Assembly (NCBI GenBank): GCA_007117055.1
Contig: SKHH01000219.1
Span: forward strand, 1-26,128
Reading direction: 5' to 3'
DNA from: Lishizhenia sp.
GTDB taxonomy: Bacteria; Bacteroidota; Bacteroidia; Flavobacteriales_D; Crocinitomicaceae
Length of the DNA: 26,128 nucleotides
Shown here: piece by piece, positions 1-7,011 of the stretch
Layout of the letters: every line of letters begins with the position of its first letter
How positions within the stretch are numbered: the stretch's first letter is position 1
Notes under the pieces: generated by a model
The model's database searches: none
The model's input: the letters and a program-made list of their open reading frames with translations, nothing else
What the model was told of the DNA's origin: nothing
Made by a program: the position numbers and the translations under genes

Positions 1-290
1 GTAGCGTCCTGAATCAGAAGCAATCGATAGACCTGTCCGTTGATCATATTGGATAACGTAAACGCTACGGTAGCCCGATCAAACGCCATATGCGCCGTAG
101 CACCAGCAGACCAGTCTATGGTTACGGCATCGGCGCAGGCGATGGCTTGTTGCTTGGCGGCTAGCTTGTCGTCATCCAAGCCCAGGAACGTGTCGTCAAT
201 CTCTTCCGCAGTCAGGCGGTTATCGTCAATGTCTTCAACGGGCTTGGTGATCCAGCCGGTGCGGGTGCGAACTCGTAATGTTTTGCTCAT
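1..290 (-). CDS. N-terminal part of a tail fibre protein (partial)
   Basis: The first 96 codons of a gene that runs off the left edge. It starts SKTLRVRTRTGWITKPVEDI and continues with an acidic, helical stretch (TAEEIDDTFLGLDDDKLAAK), then VTIDWSAGATAHMAFDRATV and AFTLSNMINGQVYRLLLIQD. The last part is typical of the trimeric beta-structure in siphovirus fibre or tail-tip proteins. A strong GAGGTGG site precedes the ATG at 290. GC is 54% (156 of 290 bases), clearly above the rest of the window, with GCC, GGC, CGC and GAC codons common. That suggests recent acquisition from another phage or host. Confidence 0.65.
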   Translation of the reverse strand, partial: MSKTLRVRTRTGWITKPVEDIDDNRLTAEEIDDTFLGLDDDKLAAKQQAIACADAVTIDWSAGATAHMAFDRATVAFTLSNMINGQVYRLLLIQDA

Positions 291-619
291 GGTGCCACCT
301 CAGGATACGGCACAGTGTCGAACGCTCTTACTGTGTAAGGATGAACATCGTGCTTAACATGCTCTACTCCTGATTCCACTCTTACTACCACTGCCCTAGT
401 TTCATCCTTTCTGCGATCACAGATATTCGCTTCTGCTGGAATTATGAGGGTAAACTCAGGAGTAGGATCAGATAGTATTTGTTTCTCGTAAGCTATCTGA
501 TCCTTTGGTTTGCTTACCCACCATTCGACTTTTGTGATAGGGTTGAGTGGTTCCCCAACCTTATTTTTCAAAACGACGTTTAAGCAAAAAGAGCTTTTTT
601 CGTTAACCACAAAGCTCAT
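287..619 (-). CDS. Small tail-region protein, unknown
   Basis: A 110-residue, beta-type protein with a strong AAGGAGA site. It begins SFVVNEKSSFCLNVVLKN and continues KVEWWVSKPKDQIAYE and PEFTLIIPAEAN, then VVVRVESGVEHVKHD. This looks like a small Ig-like or fibre-attachment module. Family not recognised. Its stop makes an ATGA overlap with the partial fibre gene that follows, so the product may be a tail-fibre partner. The downstream DNA is abruptly GC-richer. Confidence 0.55.
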   Translation of the reverse strand: MSFVVNEKSSFCLNVVLKNKVGEPLNPITKVEWWVSKPKDQIAYEKQILSDPTPEFTLIIPAEANICDRRKDETRAVVVRVESGVEHVKHDVHPYTVRAFDTVPYPEVAP

Positions 620-630
620 AATAATTCTCC

Positions 631-1035
631 TTATACGGGAAGCTCAGGGGAACCGACTTGCAAATAAAATGTCCCCATGTTTACTTTATCGCCATCCGTA
701 GCACTCAAAATTCTTTGATTGCAAGTAGTTACAAGACGAATACTCCAGGTAGTTCCACCATCCGCTGTATAGGAAAGAACAGCGTGATTGGATGTTCCAT
801 TAGCTGTAACATCCACACCCGCTTTTTCAGCTACAGTCAGCCTTCTTCCATCAGGTGAGCCGCCTGTATCACCATCCGCAACAGTGTAATCCGACCCAGG
901 GGTAATGGTGGCGTGTGCCAAAGAACCAGTTAGATCAGTTGGCAATGCCTCGTTAGAAACGATGTCAATTCTGGTGCAAGCCTTGAAATAGTCAAAATAG
1001 GCATCGTAAGCGGCATTAGGAATGTTTAGAGGCAT
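631..1035 (-). CDS. Small tail-associated protein, unknown
   Basis: A 134-residue protein with MPLNIPNAAYDAYFDYFKAC at the start and DGRRLTVAEKAGVDVTANG, THAV-like NHAVLSYTADG in the middle, and MGTFYLQVGSPELPV at the end. LTVAEKAGVDVTANGTSNH is a pattern met in small phage tail-region proteins. Its function is not known to me. The ATG at 1035 is preferred over the ATG at 1041 because AAGGAG lies seven bases before it, whereas only one base separates GGAG from the earlier ATG. It is followed by the 110-residue gene. Confidence 0.6.
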   Translation of the reverse strand: MPLNIPNAAYDAYFDYFKACTRIDIVSNEALPTDLTGSLAHATITPGSDYTVADGDTGGSPDGRRLTVAEKAGVDVTANGTSNHAVLSYTADGGTTWSIRLVTTCNQRILSATDGDKVNMGTFYLQVGSPELPV

Positions 1036-1156
1036 TTTCATTCTCCTTTGTGATTTCTTTGATAATCATGTCCATAATAGGATTACCCTGACTATCCAAC
1101 TTGATAATCGGGGTTTGCTCAATCGAATTGATTTTTACATCCACTGTCTTCCCCAT
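1016..1156 (-). CDS. Small 46-residue protein, unknown
   Basis: An ATG at 1156 follows a very strong GGGAGGG site and opens a 46-codon frame: MGKTVDVKINSIEQTPIIKL at the start, KENENASKHS at the end. The middle has DSQGNPIMDMIIKEIT. No family is recognised. The quality of the binding site and tight packing support a real gene: it fills most of the gap after the 22-residue-repeat gene and its end overlaps the start of the next gene by 20 bases. It may be a small structural or coupling protein. Confidence 0.6.
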   Translation of the reverse strand: MGKTVDVKINSIEQTPIIKLDSQGNPIMDMIIKEITKENENASKHS

Positions 1157-1198
1157 ATTCCCTCCCTTTGTTATTCTGTTCCACTGGTTGAAAATATA

Positions 1199-2176
1199 CT
1201 ATAAAGAATTCATTGTAAACTCAATTGGATGGTACGCTCCCATTTCCATAATAATCGGTGTTTCGTGCTTTAATTCAATAAAAATACACCTTCCTGATAG
1301 CTGTATAAATATCTGCTCTAACTCTTGATTCTGTATAAGATCAGCAATTTGTATTACCAAATCTAATCCAAATTGCTCACTTTCCAAAACCTGAACTTGA
1401 CTGGTTTTTGTGATTGCAATGAAAACTATACGCTGAATGGGTTCTTCTGGAATCGATTGAATTTGTTTCAGGCTACCAGTTTCAACAAGCAAAGTTAGAA
1501 TCAATTCTAGCGTTTTTACTATTGTATTTTGGTTAAGGGATGAGGGGGATATGTTCGACTCTACGCCTAAGTTTTCTTCTCTCAATGATTGACTTTGATG
1601 GATGCTTTGTAAGAAGCTAACAATCTCCAAATTTATTTTGTTATCTTTCAGCGAAGAATCCTGTTTCAAACCATCAATACTGATACTTCTCAAAGCGATT
1701 GCTAACTGGTCAGATAATGCCTGATTTTGAATTAACGCATCTATTTCGATATTGAATGTTTTTAAAACGGATATAAAATTGCTTAATAGTTCCTGATTCT
1801 GTTTTACAGAATTTATATCCACGTCGATAGCTGCCTCGAATATACTGACAAAACTATCCAATAAATCGTGAGATTGTTTTAGAGAAGTAAGAGTTAATAA
1901 AAGGAGCAGAATGATATTCTGGTTACTTAGAATTTGGCTTTGTTGTATATCCTCAGTAACCAACTGTATTAACTGAGAAATATTCACTGAAGATAATACT
2001 TGCTCTTGAACAGAATCGTTTATCATTAAGGAGAATAACAAACTTAGATCATTCTCCACGATATCCTGATTCTGCAAAATATCGTTAATAGAAACATCTA
2101 CCAGATTGGTTAAATCCGTAAGAGTATAATAATTACTCGTATAGTAACTTGATGTATATCTTGGATTAGAAGGCAT
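1199..2176 (-). CDS. Protein of twelve 22-residue repeats, novel
   Basis: A 325-residue protein. The first 25 residues are Tyr/Ser/Thr-rich (SSYYTSNYYTLTDLT). Residues about 33-298 are twelve units of 22 residues (25 and 24 for two of them), each starting [SA]-[LVI]-x-Q-x-Q-x-[LI] with Leu/Ile runs after it. The C-terminal 25 residues (HETPIIMEMGAYHPIEF) differ. There is almost no Gly or Pro in the repeats, so a helical rod is favoured, but 22-residue beta-solenoid coils are possible. No family is recognised. The ATG at 2176 is preferred over TTG at 2194 because AAGGG lies seven bases before the ATG. The gene lies in the fibre region. Confidence 0.7.
   Translation of the reverse strand: MPSNPRYTSSYYTSNYYTLTDLTNLVDVSINDILQNQDIVENDLSLLFSLMINDSVQEQVLSSVNISQLIQLVTEDIQQSQILSNQNIILLLLLTLTSLKQSHDLLDSFVSIFEAAIDVDINSVKQNQELLSNFISVLKTFNIEIDALIQNQALSDQLAIALRSISIDGLKQDSSLKDNKINLEIVSFLQSIHQSQSLREENLGVESNISPSSLNQNTIVKTLELILTLLVETGSLKQIQSIPEEPIQRIVFIAITKTSQVQVLESEQFGLDLVIQIADLIQNQELEQIFIQLSGRCIFIELKHETPIIMEMGAYHPIEFTMNSL
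1283..2080 (-). repeat. Twelve 22-residue units
   Basis: The first Gln of the QxQ motif falls at residues 35, 57, 79, 101, 126, 150, 172, 194, 216, 238, 260 and 282. The spacings are 22, 22, 22, 25, 24 and then 22 six times. Examples of starts are ILQNQDIV, SVKQNQELL, ALIQNQALS, SLKQIQSI and LIQNQELEQ. The nucleotide sequences are diverged. Confidence 0.9.
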
Positions 2177-2190
2177 GGTTAAACCCTTGA

Positions 2191-3582
2191 TCAAAAATTA
2201 CTAGGTGATCGAAGATAAGAAGCTATTTCTGTAAAAGTCATAGAATCAGTTAAAACTACTCCGCCAGTTTGTTCAGTAATAGCTTTAGTATCTCCTGTGG
2301 AGCCTTTTCCAAAAACTCTTATTCTCTTAGTAAGAAGAGTACTTAACGTAGTATTCCAAGAAGGACCAGGATAACCTGGAGTAGATACATTCGTTCCTGG
2401 TTCAGGATTATGGAAATCCGCATCTGTGAATAAAACAATATTACGCAAACTATTTCCCCAACTAATTTCTTCAGCAGTATTTTTTAGAGCGTATAGTTGA
2501 CTTTCAGGGGTATCCCCACCATTAAAAAGTACCATATTTTGTAACACGGATATAACACTATCATAATCGTCAGTTAAATTGATCTCCAATTTGTAAGGAT
2601 AATCACCCGCAGACCCGAAAGGTTCTATCGGAAAATCAACGAACGATGTCACCCCCAATTTTATACCCTCTACACGTAATTCATTAACTAAATTAGTAGC
2701 AAACTCCACCATCCCGTAAAGATGCATAGAACCTGATAAATCACAACACAAAACTACTCCGGTCTCAACTCCTGTAAAAGTAGAGCAAGGATCAAAGTGA
2801 GTCTTCGTCATCCCTACAACTATCTCAATTTCGGCATTGTTCTGGCTCATTTGTACAATCACATCACATACAGAATTAATATCCCCCTGATCATATTCAT
2901 AACTTATACCATTGATAGAAGCTATATCCTTATAAACAATGCCACATACAGCAGGGACATACTGCGGATGTACGCCTATCGCTCCATAGTATGGTTCCAT
3001 GAACTTCACAACATGGTCCCATTCATTATGAGAAGGAATAACCCATCCAGTAACCCCCTCGATACTCAAACTAGCTATCTGTTGGGTAATTTCAGTATAA
3101 GTCCCAGTAAGATTGTATTCTTTAGGAGCCACAACTATATGATAACTATTTTCCATCCAATATTCATTAAAAGGATTAGTGAAACCAGCTCTGTCTGAAT
3201 ATCTGTAAGTAAGTAAACCTCCACACGTTCTTATATTAGCTACGGCGTATATCTTTGGATCAAGTCTTTTAATAGGACGAACTGTATGTTGCTTATCATC
3301 ACCTATTCCCTGCAATGTATCCTGCCAACGCACGACTGCATTGCTGTACTTGATTTGCCATCGCGCATTTGCTGGTATGTTCCCTCCCTCAACTGTATAA
3401 CTTATATTATATGGATTAAAAATAATTTTTATAATATCCCTTTGATTTTGAGTAACCTGCTCACTTTGACTCAACATCTGTCTAATTACTTTTTGTTTAG
3501 GAATAATAAGAGTATCTCCATCCCATCCGAAGGATATCCCGCAATCCATAAAACCAGTAGGTTGCTGATAGGGATCACTCAT
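2191..3582 (-). CDS. Tail-tip protein with von Willebrand A (vWA) domain
   Basis: A 463-residue protein. The N-terminal part (about 1-270) is not recognised and has six Cys before the MIDAS-adjacent pair. From about 273 there is a vWA domain with a complete MIDAS: DLSGS at 281-285, the Thr of GGDTPES at 358, and the Asp of LFTDAD at 387. Between them come helices and strands in the right order (FATNLVNELRVEGIKLGVTSF; YDSVISVLQNMVLF; IRVFGKGSTGD). vWA domains bind proteins through a divalent metal and are used in integrins and bacterial pili, so an adhesion role is likely. The ATG at 3582, in a TAATG overlap, is preferred over an in-frame TTG at 3594. The binding site is weak, so translation is probably coupled. 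No signal peptide. Confidence 0.8.
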   Translation of the reverse strand: MSDPYQQPTGFMDCGISFGWDGDTLIIPKQKVIRQMLSQSEQVTQNQRDIIKIIFNPYNISYTVEGGNIPANARWQIKYSNAVVRWQDTLQGIGDDKQHTVRPIKRLDPKIYAVANIRTCGGLLTYRYSDRAGFTNPFNEYWMENSYHIVVAPKEYNLTGTYTEITQQIASLSIEGVTGWVIPSHNEWDHVVKFMEPYYGAIGVHPQYVPAVCGIVYKDIASINGISYEYDQGDINSVCDVIVQMSQNNAEIEIVVGMTKTHFDPCSTFTGVETGVVLCCDLSGSMHLYGMVEFATNLVNELRVEGIKLGVTSFVDFPIEPFGSAGDYPYKLEINLTDDYDSVISVLQNMVLFNGGDTPESQLYALKNTAEEISWGNSLRNIVLFTDADFHNPEPGTNVSTPGYPGPSWNTTLSTLLTKRIRVFGKGSTGDTKAITEQTGGVVLTDSMTFTEIASYLRSPSNF

Positions 3583-3806
3583 TAATCTACCCAAACACGA
3601 TTTATATGTTTATTTACCACGCCTATAATTTTGTCATCTTCCACCAAAACCGTTTGTCCTACCTTATATCCTACCCCACTTACTTGTAATTGACCTCCAA
3701 GAATATCCACAATAAAAAAATTATTGAAAGAAGAAACTACTTTTCCTATTTTATATGTCGTTTTACCTTTAACGACATGCAATAATTCTTGAAGGATATT
3801 ACTCAT
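3582..3806 (-). CDS. Small OB-like protein, unknown
   Basis: A 74-residue protein. After a short helical start (ILQELLHVVKGKT), the pattern YKIGKVVSSFNNFFIVDILG, QLQVSGVGYKVGQTVLVEDDKIIGVV is that of a compact five-strand OB-like or SH3-like barrel. Small OB proteins are common at tail tips, for example in spike-base proteins, but the family is not recognised. The start lies within TGATG and the stop within TAATG, with the vWA gene following. Confidence 0.55.
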   Translation of the reverse strand: MSNILQELLHVVKGKTTYKIGKVVSSFNNFFIVDILGGQLQVSGVGYKVGQTVLVEDDKIIGVVNKHINRVWVD

Positions 3807-4132
3807 CAGTTTTCCACCAAATATTTTTTTACAGTCATTGTCTGGCGAATTTCAGTTTCCCCATTATCACTGATTGACGCACGATTACTCCATGAAATTA
3901 TCCTTCCTTTTATAACCACGCCATAATCAGGATCGTAAAACTCAATAATGTCTCCGCAAATGATATTTCTTATTTCTTTTAATTCTAATTCTAATAACAA
4001 AACATCAAATCCAATATCATACAAATAAGTTTTACCTTTTAAAACTCCAATATTTTGCTGAGTACAAAGAACATCAACAAGAACATCAGGGGAGGGCTTT
4101 CCCCCTGATCCTCTTATTACTTCCACCTTCAT
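3806..4132 (-). CDS. Small tail-region protein, unknown
   Basis: A 108-residue protein, beta-rich and acidic in parts. LKGKTYLYDIGFDVLLLELELKEI lies in the centre (split here into LKGKTYLYDIGFD and VLLLELELKEI), with CGDIIEFYDPDYGVVIKGRI after it. The latter reads like a small beta-barrel. No family is recognised. It is bracketed by TAATG (5') and TGATG (3') overlaps, the tightest coupling in the cluster, which suggests matched amounts of the flanking products. Placed between the beta-rich 164-residue protein and a 74-residue protein. Confidence 0.55.
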   Translation of the reverse strand: MKVEVIRGSGGKPSPDVLVDVLCTQQNIGVLKGKTYLYDIGFDVLLLELELKEIRNIICGDIIEFYDPDYGVVIKGRIISWSNRASISDNGETEIRQTMTVKKYLVEN

Positions 4133-4626
4133 TATGGTATCTCCAAAATCAGAATAACAACTGCATAACCATCTTGAGAAGACGCAGGATTAAGTCTGTA
4201 CTGTTTATAATTAGAACGGTAATTAGCTCTTCCAATAGCTACAAGAGTTTGCTCATTAGCTGTTGTTAGCAAACCAACCTGACTAGAATTTGCACTGGGT
4301 GCCTGTATAGGGTAAGACTTTCCCCACCAAGTAAAACTCCAATTACTGTTATACGGGTATTGTAAATTAGAAGTTTTACTTTGAACAAACTGAACAGTCT
4401 CATCATTTATTTGGGCAACCCCATTCTCGGTAAACGTAACTGAACTTGCATCACTTAAATGAAAAGTATAGTTGCAATTTGCATAAACACGGAAAAACAC
4501 CTGCTCACCAGGACGAAAAGTGCTCCCAGAATGTTTTTCACGGTCTATTTCCGCTTTAATTGTTTTACTATCATCTGGTGAACTGTATGCTACTACAAGT
4601 GTGGCTGTAGCTAAACGTGTACTCAT
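4132..4626 (-). CDS. Beta-rich tail-tip protein of unknown family
   Basis: A 164-residue protein after a strong GGAGGAA site. It looks like one or two beta-sandwiches: LATATLVVAYSS, RPGEQVFFRVYANCNYTF, then WSFTWWGKSYPIQAPSA and GYAVVILILEIP. PGEQVFFRV resembles phage tail beta-domains but I do not recognise the family. It is joined to the next gene by a TAATG overlap and so is probably made in step with the 108- and 74-residue proteins. A tail-tip structural role is suggested by location only. Confidence 0.55.
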   Translation of the reverse strand: MSTRLATATLVVAYSSPDDSKTIKAEIDREKHSGSTFRPGEQVFFRVYANCNYTFHLSDASSVTFTENGVAQINDETVQFVQSKTSNLQYPYNSNWSFTWWGKSYPIQAPSANSSQVGLLTTANEQTLVAIGRANYRSNYKQYRLNPASSQDGYAVVILILEIP

Positions 4627-4627
4627 C

Positions 4628-5650
4628 TTATTCCTCCACAGTATAAATTTGGAAAGGATTATCTACATCTAATGTAGATACATTGAATTCATGGTATTCC
4701 GTAAAATAGCTTATTTTGATCAAACTTTGCCCCATTTCCTGTGTCTTTATATTGCTTGCATTATATGAGATTATTCCTAAATCGTTAGTAATATATACAG
4801 GAGTACCGATTAAATTTTTTATCACCTTTGAAGAAGACCCGCTTCCATTCACGATTTCGATAATCTCATCATAAAAAGCAAGCTGTTTAACTCCTTGATA
4901 AACTATATTCACAGAATCGGATGATGTAAACAGTTGCAATGTTTCCTTAAACGGATACACATAAACAGCTATCTTGCATCGTCCAAAAATATCTATATTC
5001 TCTATTATTTCAATAGAATATATGTCATCCGTATCTGCCATATTCATTACAACAACTTCATTATACTTCGGATTCACATCATAAGATTCAGAAAGGGAGA
5101 GCACATCACTTGGGGAAGCTATAACTAGATCAGGTGCAGTTGTATCGATATGAACGGGGCTTACTTTATATTTAGGAAGAATTACCAATGTTCCATCTGG
5201 TTTTGATTGAACAATGGCTCCTACAGCTTCAGCTATTTTCTGTATCACATTTATTCTGTATTCAGCATTAGAAGAAAGCACACCCTTAGGAATCAACCAA
5301 TCTGTAGCCAGATATTCACTGGTAATCCCCACCTCCTGACATAATTCTTGTATAATCGAACTAGCATTCTCAGCTTCCCATACTTTCGTTATAGGATCAG
5401 ACCAGCCTTCCCCTAATCGGGCGGTGATTGACCTCCCTGAAATACTGTATGCTTTATTCCCGAAAGACTGGCTTCGTGATCTTTCATCCACAATAACTTT
5501 GTAAACTATGTCATTAAATAATAAAGTGGCATCTTCCCCAGGCTTCAAATGATTAAAATCATCTGAACGCAAAATGGAAGCGGAAAACGAAAAGCAATAA
5601 CTGCCCTCATCACTTGTCACTTCCGCCGATATAACTTCAATATTTCTCAT
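4628..5650 (-). CDS. Tail hub / tail-tip connector protein (gp27-like)
   Basis: A 340-residue protein with a GAGGAA binding site. Its N-terminal 180 residues have a tail-hub pattern: LKPGEDATLLFNDIVYKVIV, GNKAYSISGRSITARLGE, then INVIQKIAEAVGAIVQS and DGTLVILPKYKVSP. YSISGRSITARL and PDGTLVILP are typical of gp27/GPD-like hub domains that close the tip of the tube in both myo- and siphoviruses. The rest (about 180-340) is beta-rich. It lies later in the cluster than the common tape measure-then-hub order, after the fibre genes. Identification is by pattern, with no enzymatic motif. Confidence 0.65.
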   Translation of the reverse strand: MRNIEVISAEVTSDEGSYCFSFSASILRSDDFNHLKPGEDATLLFNDIVYKVIVDERSRSQSFGNKAYSISGRSITARLGEGWSDPITKVWEAENASSIIQELCQEVGITSEYLATDWLIPKGVLSSNAEYRINVIQKIAEAVGAIVQSKPDGTLVILPKYKVSPVHIDTTAPDLVIASPSDVLSLSESYDVNPKYNEVVVMNMADTDDIYSIEIIENIDIFGRCKIAVYVYPFKETLQLFTSSDSVNIVYQGVKQLAFYDEIIEIVNGSGSSSKVIKNLIGTPVYITNDLGIISYNASNIKTQEMGQSLIKISYFTEYHEFNVSTLDVDNPFQIYTVEE

Positions 5651-5651
5651 T

Positions 5652-6602
5652 CTATTCCTCTACTTGAATAATAACAGAGGAGGGAGGGAGTATCAGAGAA
5701 TCCTGATGCATAATGCTATAAATACTCCTAATCCCTGTACTAATTTTCTTTCTTTCATCAATCGAATAAGTAAAACCAGTTTCTTTTTGTACCTCATAAA
5801 ACAAAGCGTATAACGCATTAATTGTTTTAGAAATACCGATTGAGATAGCATAATCAACTATGATCTCACTAGAAACAGTCAATCCATTAGTAAATATAAA
5901 ATCTTTTTCGATACTATTAAAAAGACCATATTTAGCAATTACTGTAGTTGTTGGGTCTACGCTTAAACGATAATCAACTATGATCTCACTAGAAACAGTC
6001 AATCCATTAGTAAATACAAAACCAAAACTTACACTGTGTAAAAGATCAGTACGAATGATAAGGGGATCGCTTTTTGTAACAGTGGACAAAGAGTAAATAG
6101 CATCGATAACTGTCTCAATTCTTCCTAAATCATAAACAAAGGCAGTAGGTACAGAAATAAGTAATTCGTTGGTTTGAGAAATAGTCCCGTAATTAAGGAA
6201 CTCATTTTTTTGTGATAAATAATCTACATTTATCCATTCTTCGTTTCTAACAACAGAGGATACTTGAACGTGTTTCACATCCCCTTTATACAACTGCTCT
6301 GTATAATTGAAACCACCAACAAACAATTTAGTTCCAATCAACAACGCAAGACTTTCACGCTGATCTATCTGCTCCCCATTCTGATAAAGTTTCCAAATAC
6401 CGTTCTCTCTCGTCAGAGTAACCATTGTCCATTCTGGTTTTCTAATATCCGTACCGAGAAGTAAATCAAAACCTTCTGCTGCAACTTTTAACTGATTGTC
6501 CGCTATTCCAGTTATAGAATTTGAAAATATTTGTAAATTAGGGGATAGTTCACTCTCACCTACCCCGATTACAATTTGATTATCATTAATTATTTCAGAC
6601 AT
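5652..6602 (-). CDS. LamG-like protein, C-terminal part, with beta-repeat tail
   Basis: A 316-residue frame in the same phase as the one before, starting directly after its TAA. Residues about 1-132 supply the second half of the LamG fold: PEWTMVTLTRENGIWKLYQ, GTKLFVGGFNY and YKGDVKHVQVSSVVRNEEW. Residues about 150-316 are a run of strand-forming repeats. FTNGLTVSSEIIVDY occurs at 197-211 and again at 237-251, with identical DNA. No Shine-Dalgarno sequence is visible before the ATG (ACATCGAGTACATAA-ATG), which argues that this part is made by readthrough or by re-initiation. The full unit without the stop would be 449 codons. The stop is TAG. The hub gene follows after one base. Confidence 0.65.
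   Translation of the reverse strand: MSEIINDNQIVIGVGESELSPNLQIFSNSITGIADNQLKVAAEGFDLLLGTDIRKPEWTMVTLTRENGIWKLYQNGEQIDQRESLALLIGTKLFVGGFNYTEQLYKGDVKHVQVSSVVRNEEWINVDYLSQKNEFLNYGTISQTNELLISVPTAFVYDLGRIETVIDAIYSLSTVTKSDPLIIRTDLLHSVSFGFVFTNGLTVSSEIIVDYRLSVDPTTTVIAKYGLFNSIEKDFIFTNGLTVSSEIIVDYAISIGISKTINALYALFYEVQKETGFTYSIDERKKISTGIRSIYSIMHQDSLILPPSSVIIQVEE
5850..6016 (-). repeat. 47-bp exact direct repeat inside the LamG gene
   Basis: Bases 5850-5896 and 5970-6016 are identical over 47 bases, spaced 120 bases (40 codons) apart, and encode the same 15 residues (FTNGLTVSSEIIVDY) in two neighbouring beta-repeats. The flanking DNA of each copy differs. This indicates recent duplication or gene conversion rather than selection on protein alone. 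Confidence 0.9.
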
Positions 6603-7001
6603 TTATGTACTCGATGTATCTGGTGGATGAATCACAAAACCTGAAAAAAATGTAGGAACAAAAGCTGTACTTACAAAAGGCTTAACCCATAATTGGATAG
6701 TAAAATTTTGATCCTCAGTTAGTATATCACCCAAAGAAAAAAGTATGTCATCTTGTCCATTAAAATTCAAAATAGATTCCATAGTATGGACAGGAATACT
6801 CTCATCCTCTCTTATCGTTGCTTTTATCCCATGATTTCCATTATTTGTACTATCGAGCACTTTCGCATAAACAATATTATCAAATTTCACAACGCATTTA
6901 TTATTGAAGACTTCCATTTTGTCATGCGGCAGAATACTCGTTATGCTCTGTCCACAAATATGAGCAATGTCAGCATTTGTTAAACTCCCAATAAGAGGCA
7001 T
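6603..7001 (-). CDS. LamG-like protein, N-terminal part before an in-frame TAA
   Basis: A 132-residue reading frame with a strong AAGGAG binding site. Residues about 46-110 are the first half of a LamG/concanavalin-A-like lectin: VLDSTNNGNHGIKAT, ESILNFNGQDDILFSL and NFTIQLWVKPF. The fold stops midway: the frame ends ...PPDTSST and TAA. The next codon is ATG of the following frame, in the same phase, and that frame begins with the missing half of the lectin. A single stop therefore separates the two. It may be a truncation, a readthrough site, a base error, or two polypeptides that assemble into one fold. Expected role is sugar or surface binding at the tail tip. Confidence 0.65.
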   Translation of the reverse strand: MPLIGSLTNADIAHICGQSITSILPHDKMEVFNNKCVVKFDNIVYAKVLDSTNNGNHGIKATIREDESIPVHTMESILNFNGQDDILFSLGDILTEDQNFTIQLWVKPFVSTAFVPTFFSGFVIHPPDTSST

Positions 7002-7011
7002 GTTTTGCTCC

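Noticed and set aside
40..357. Plus-strand frame of 105 codons at the left edge
   Set aside because: Overlaps antisense to the fibre start and the 110-residue gene, with no coherent protein pattern.
2797..3198. Plus-strand frame of 133 codons opposite the vWA gene
   Set aside because: Antisense to a gene with recognisable domain structure. No ribosome binding site or family pattern was seen.
5652..7001. General stop-codon reassignment of TAA in this phage
   Set aside because: Many neighbouring genes end at TAA in tight overlaps with the next ATG, which would make no sense if TAA were a sense codon.
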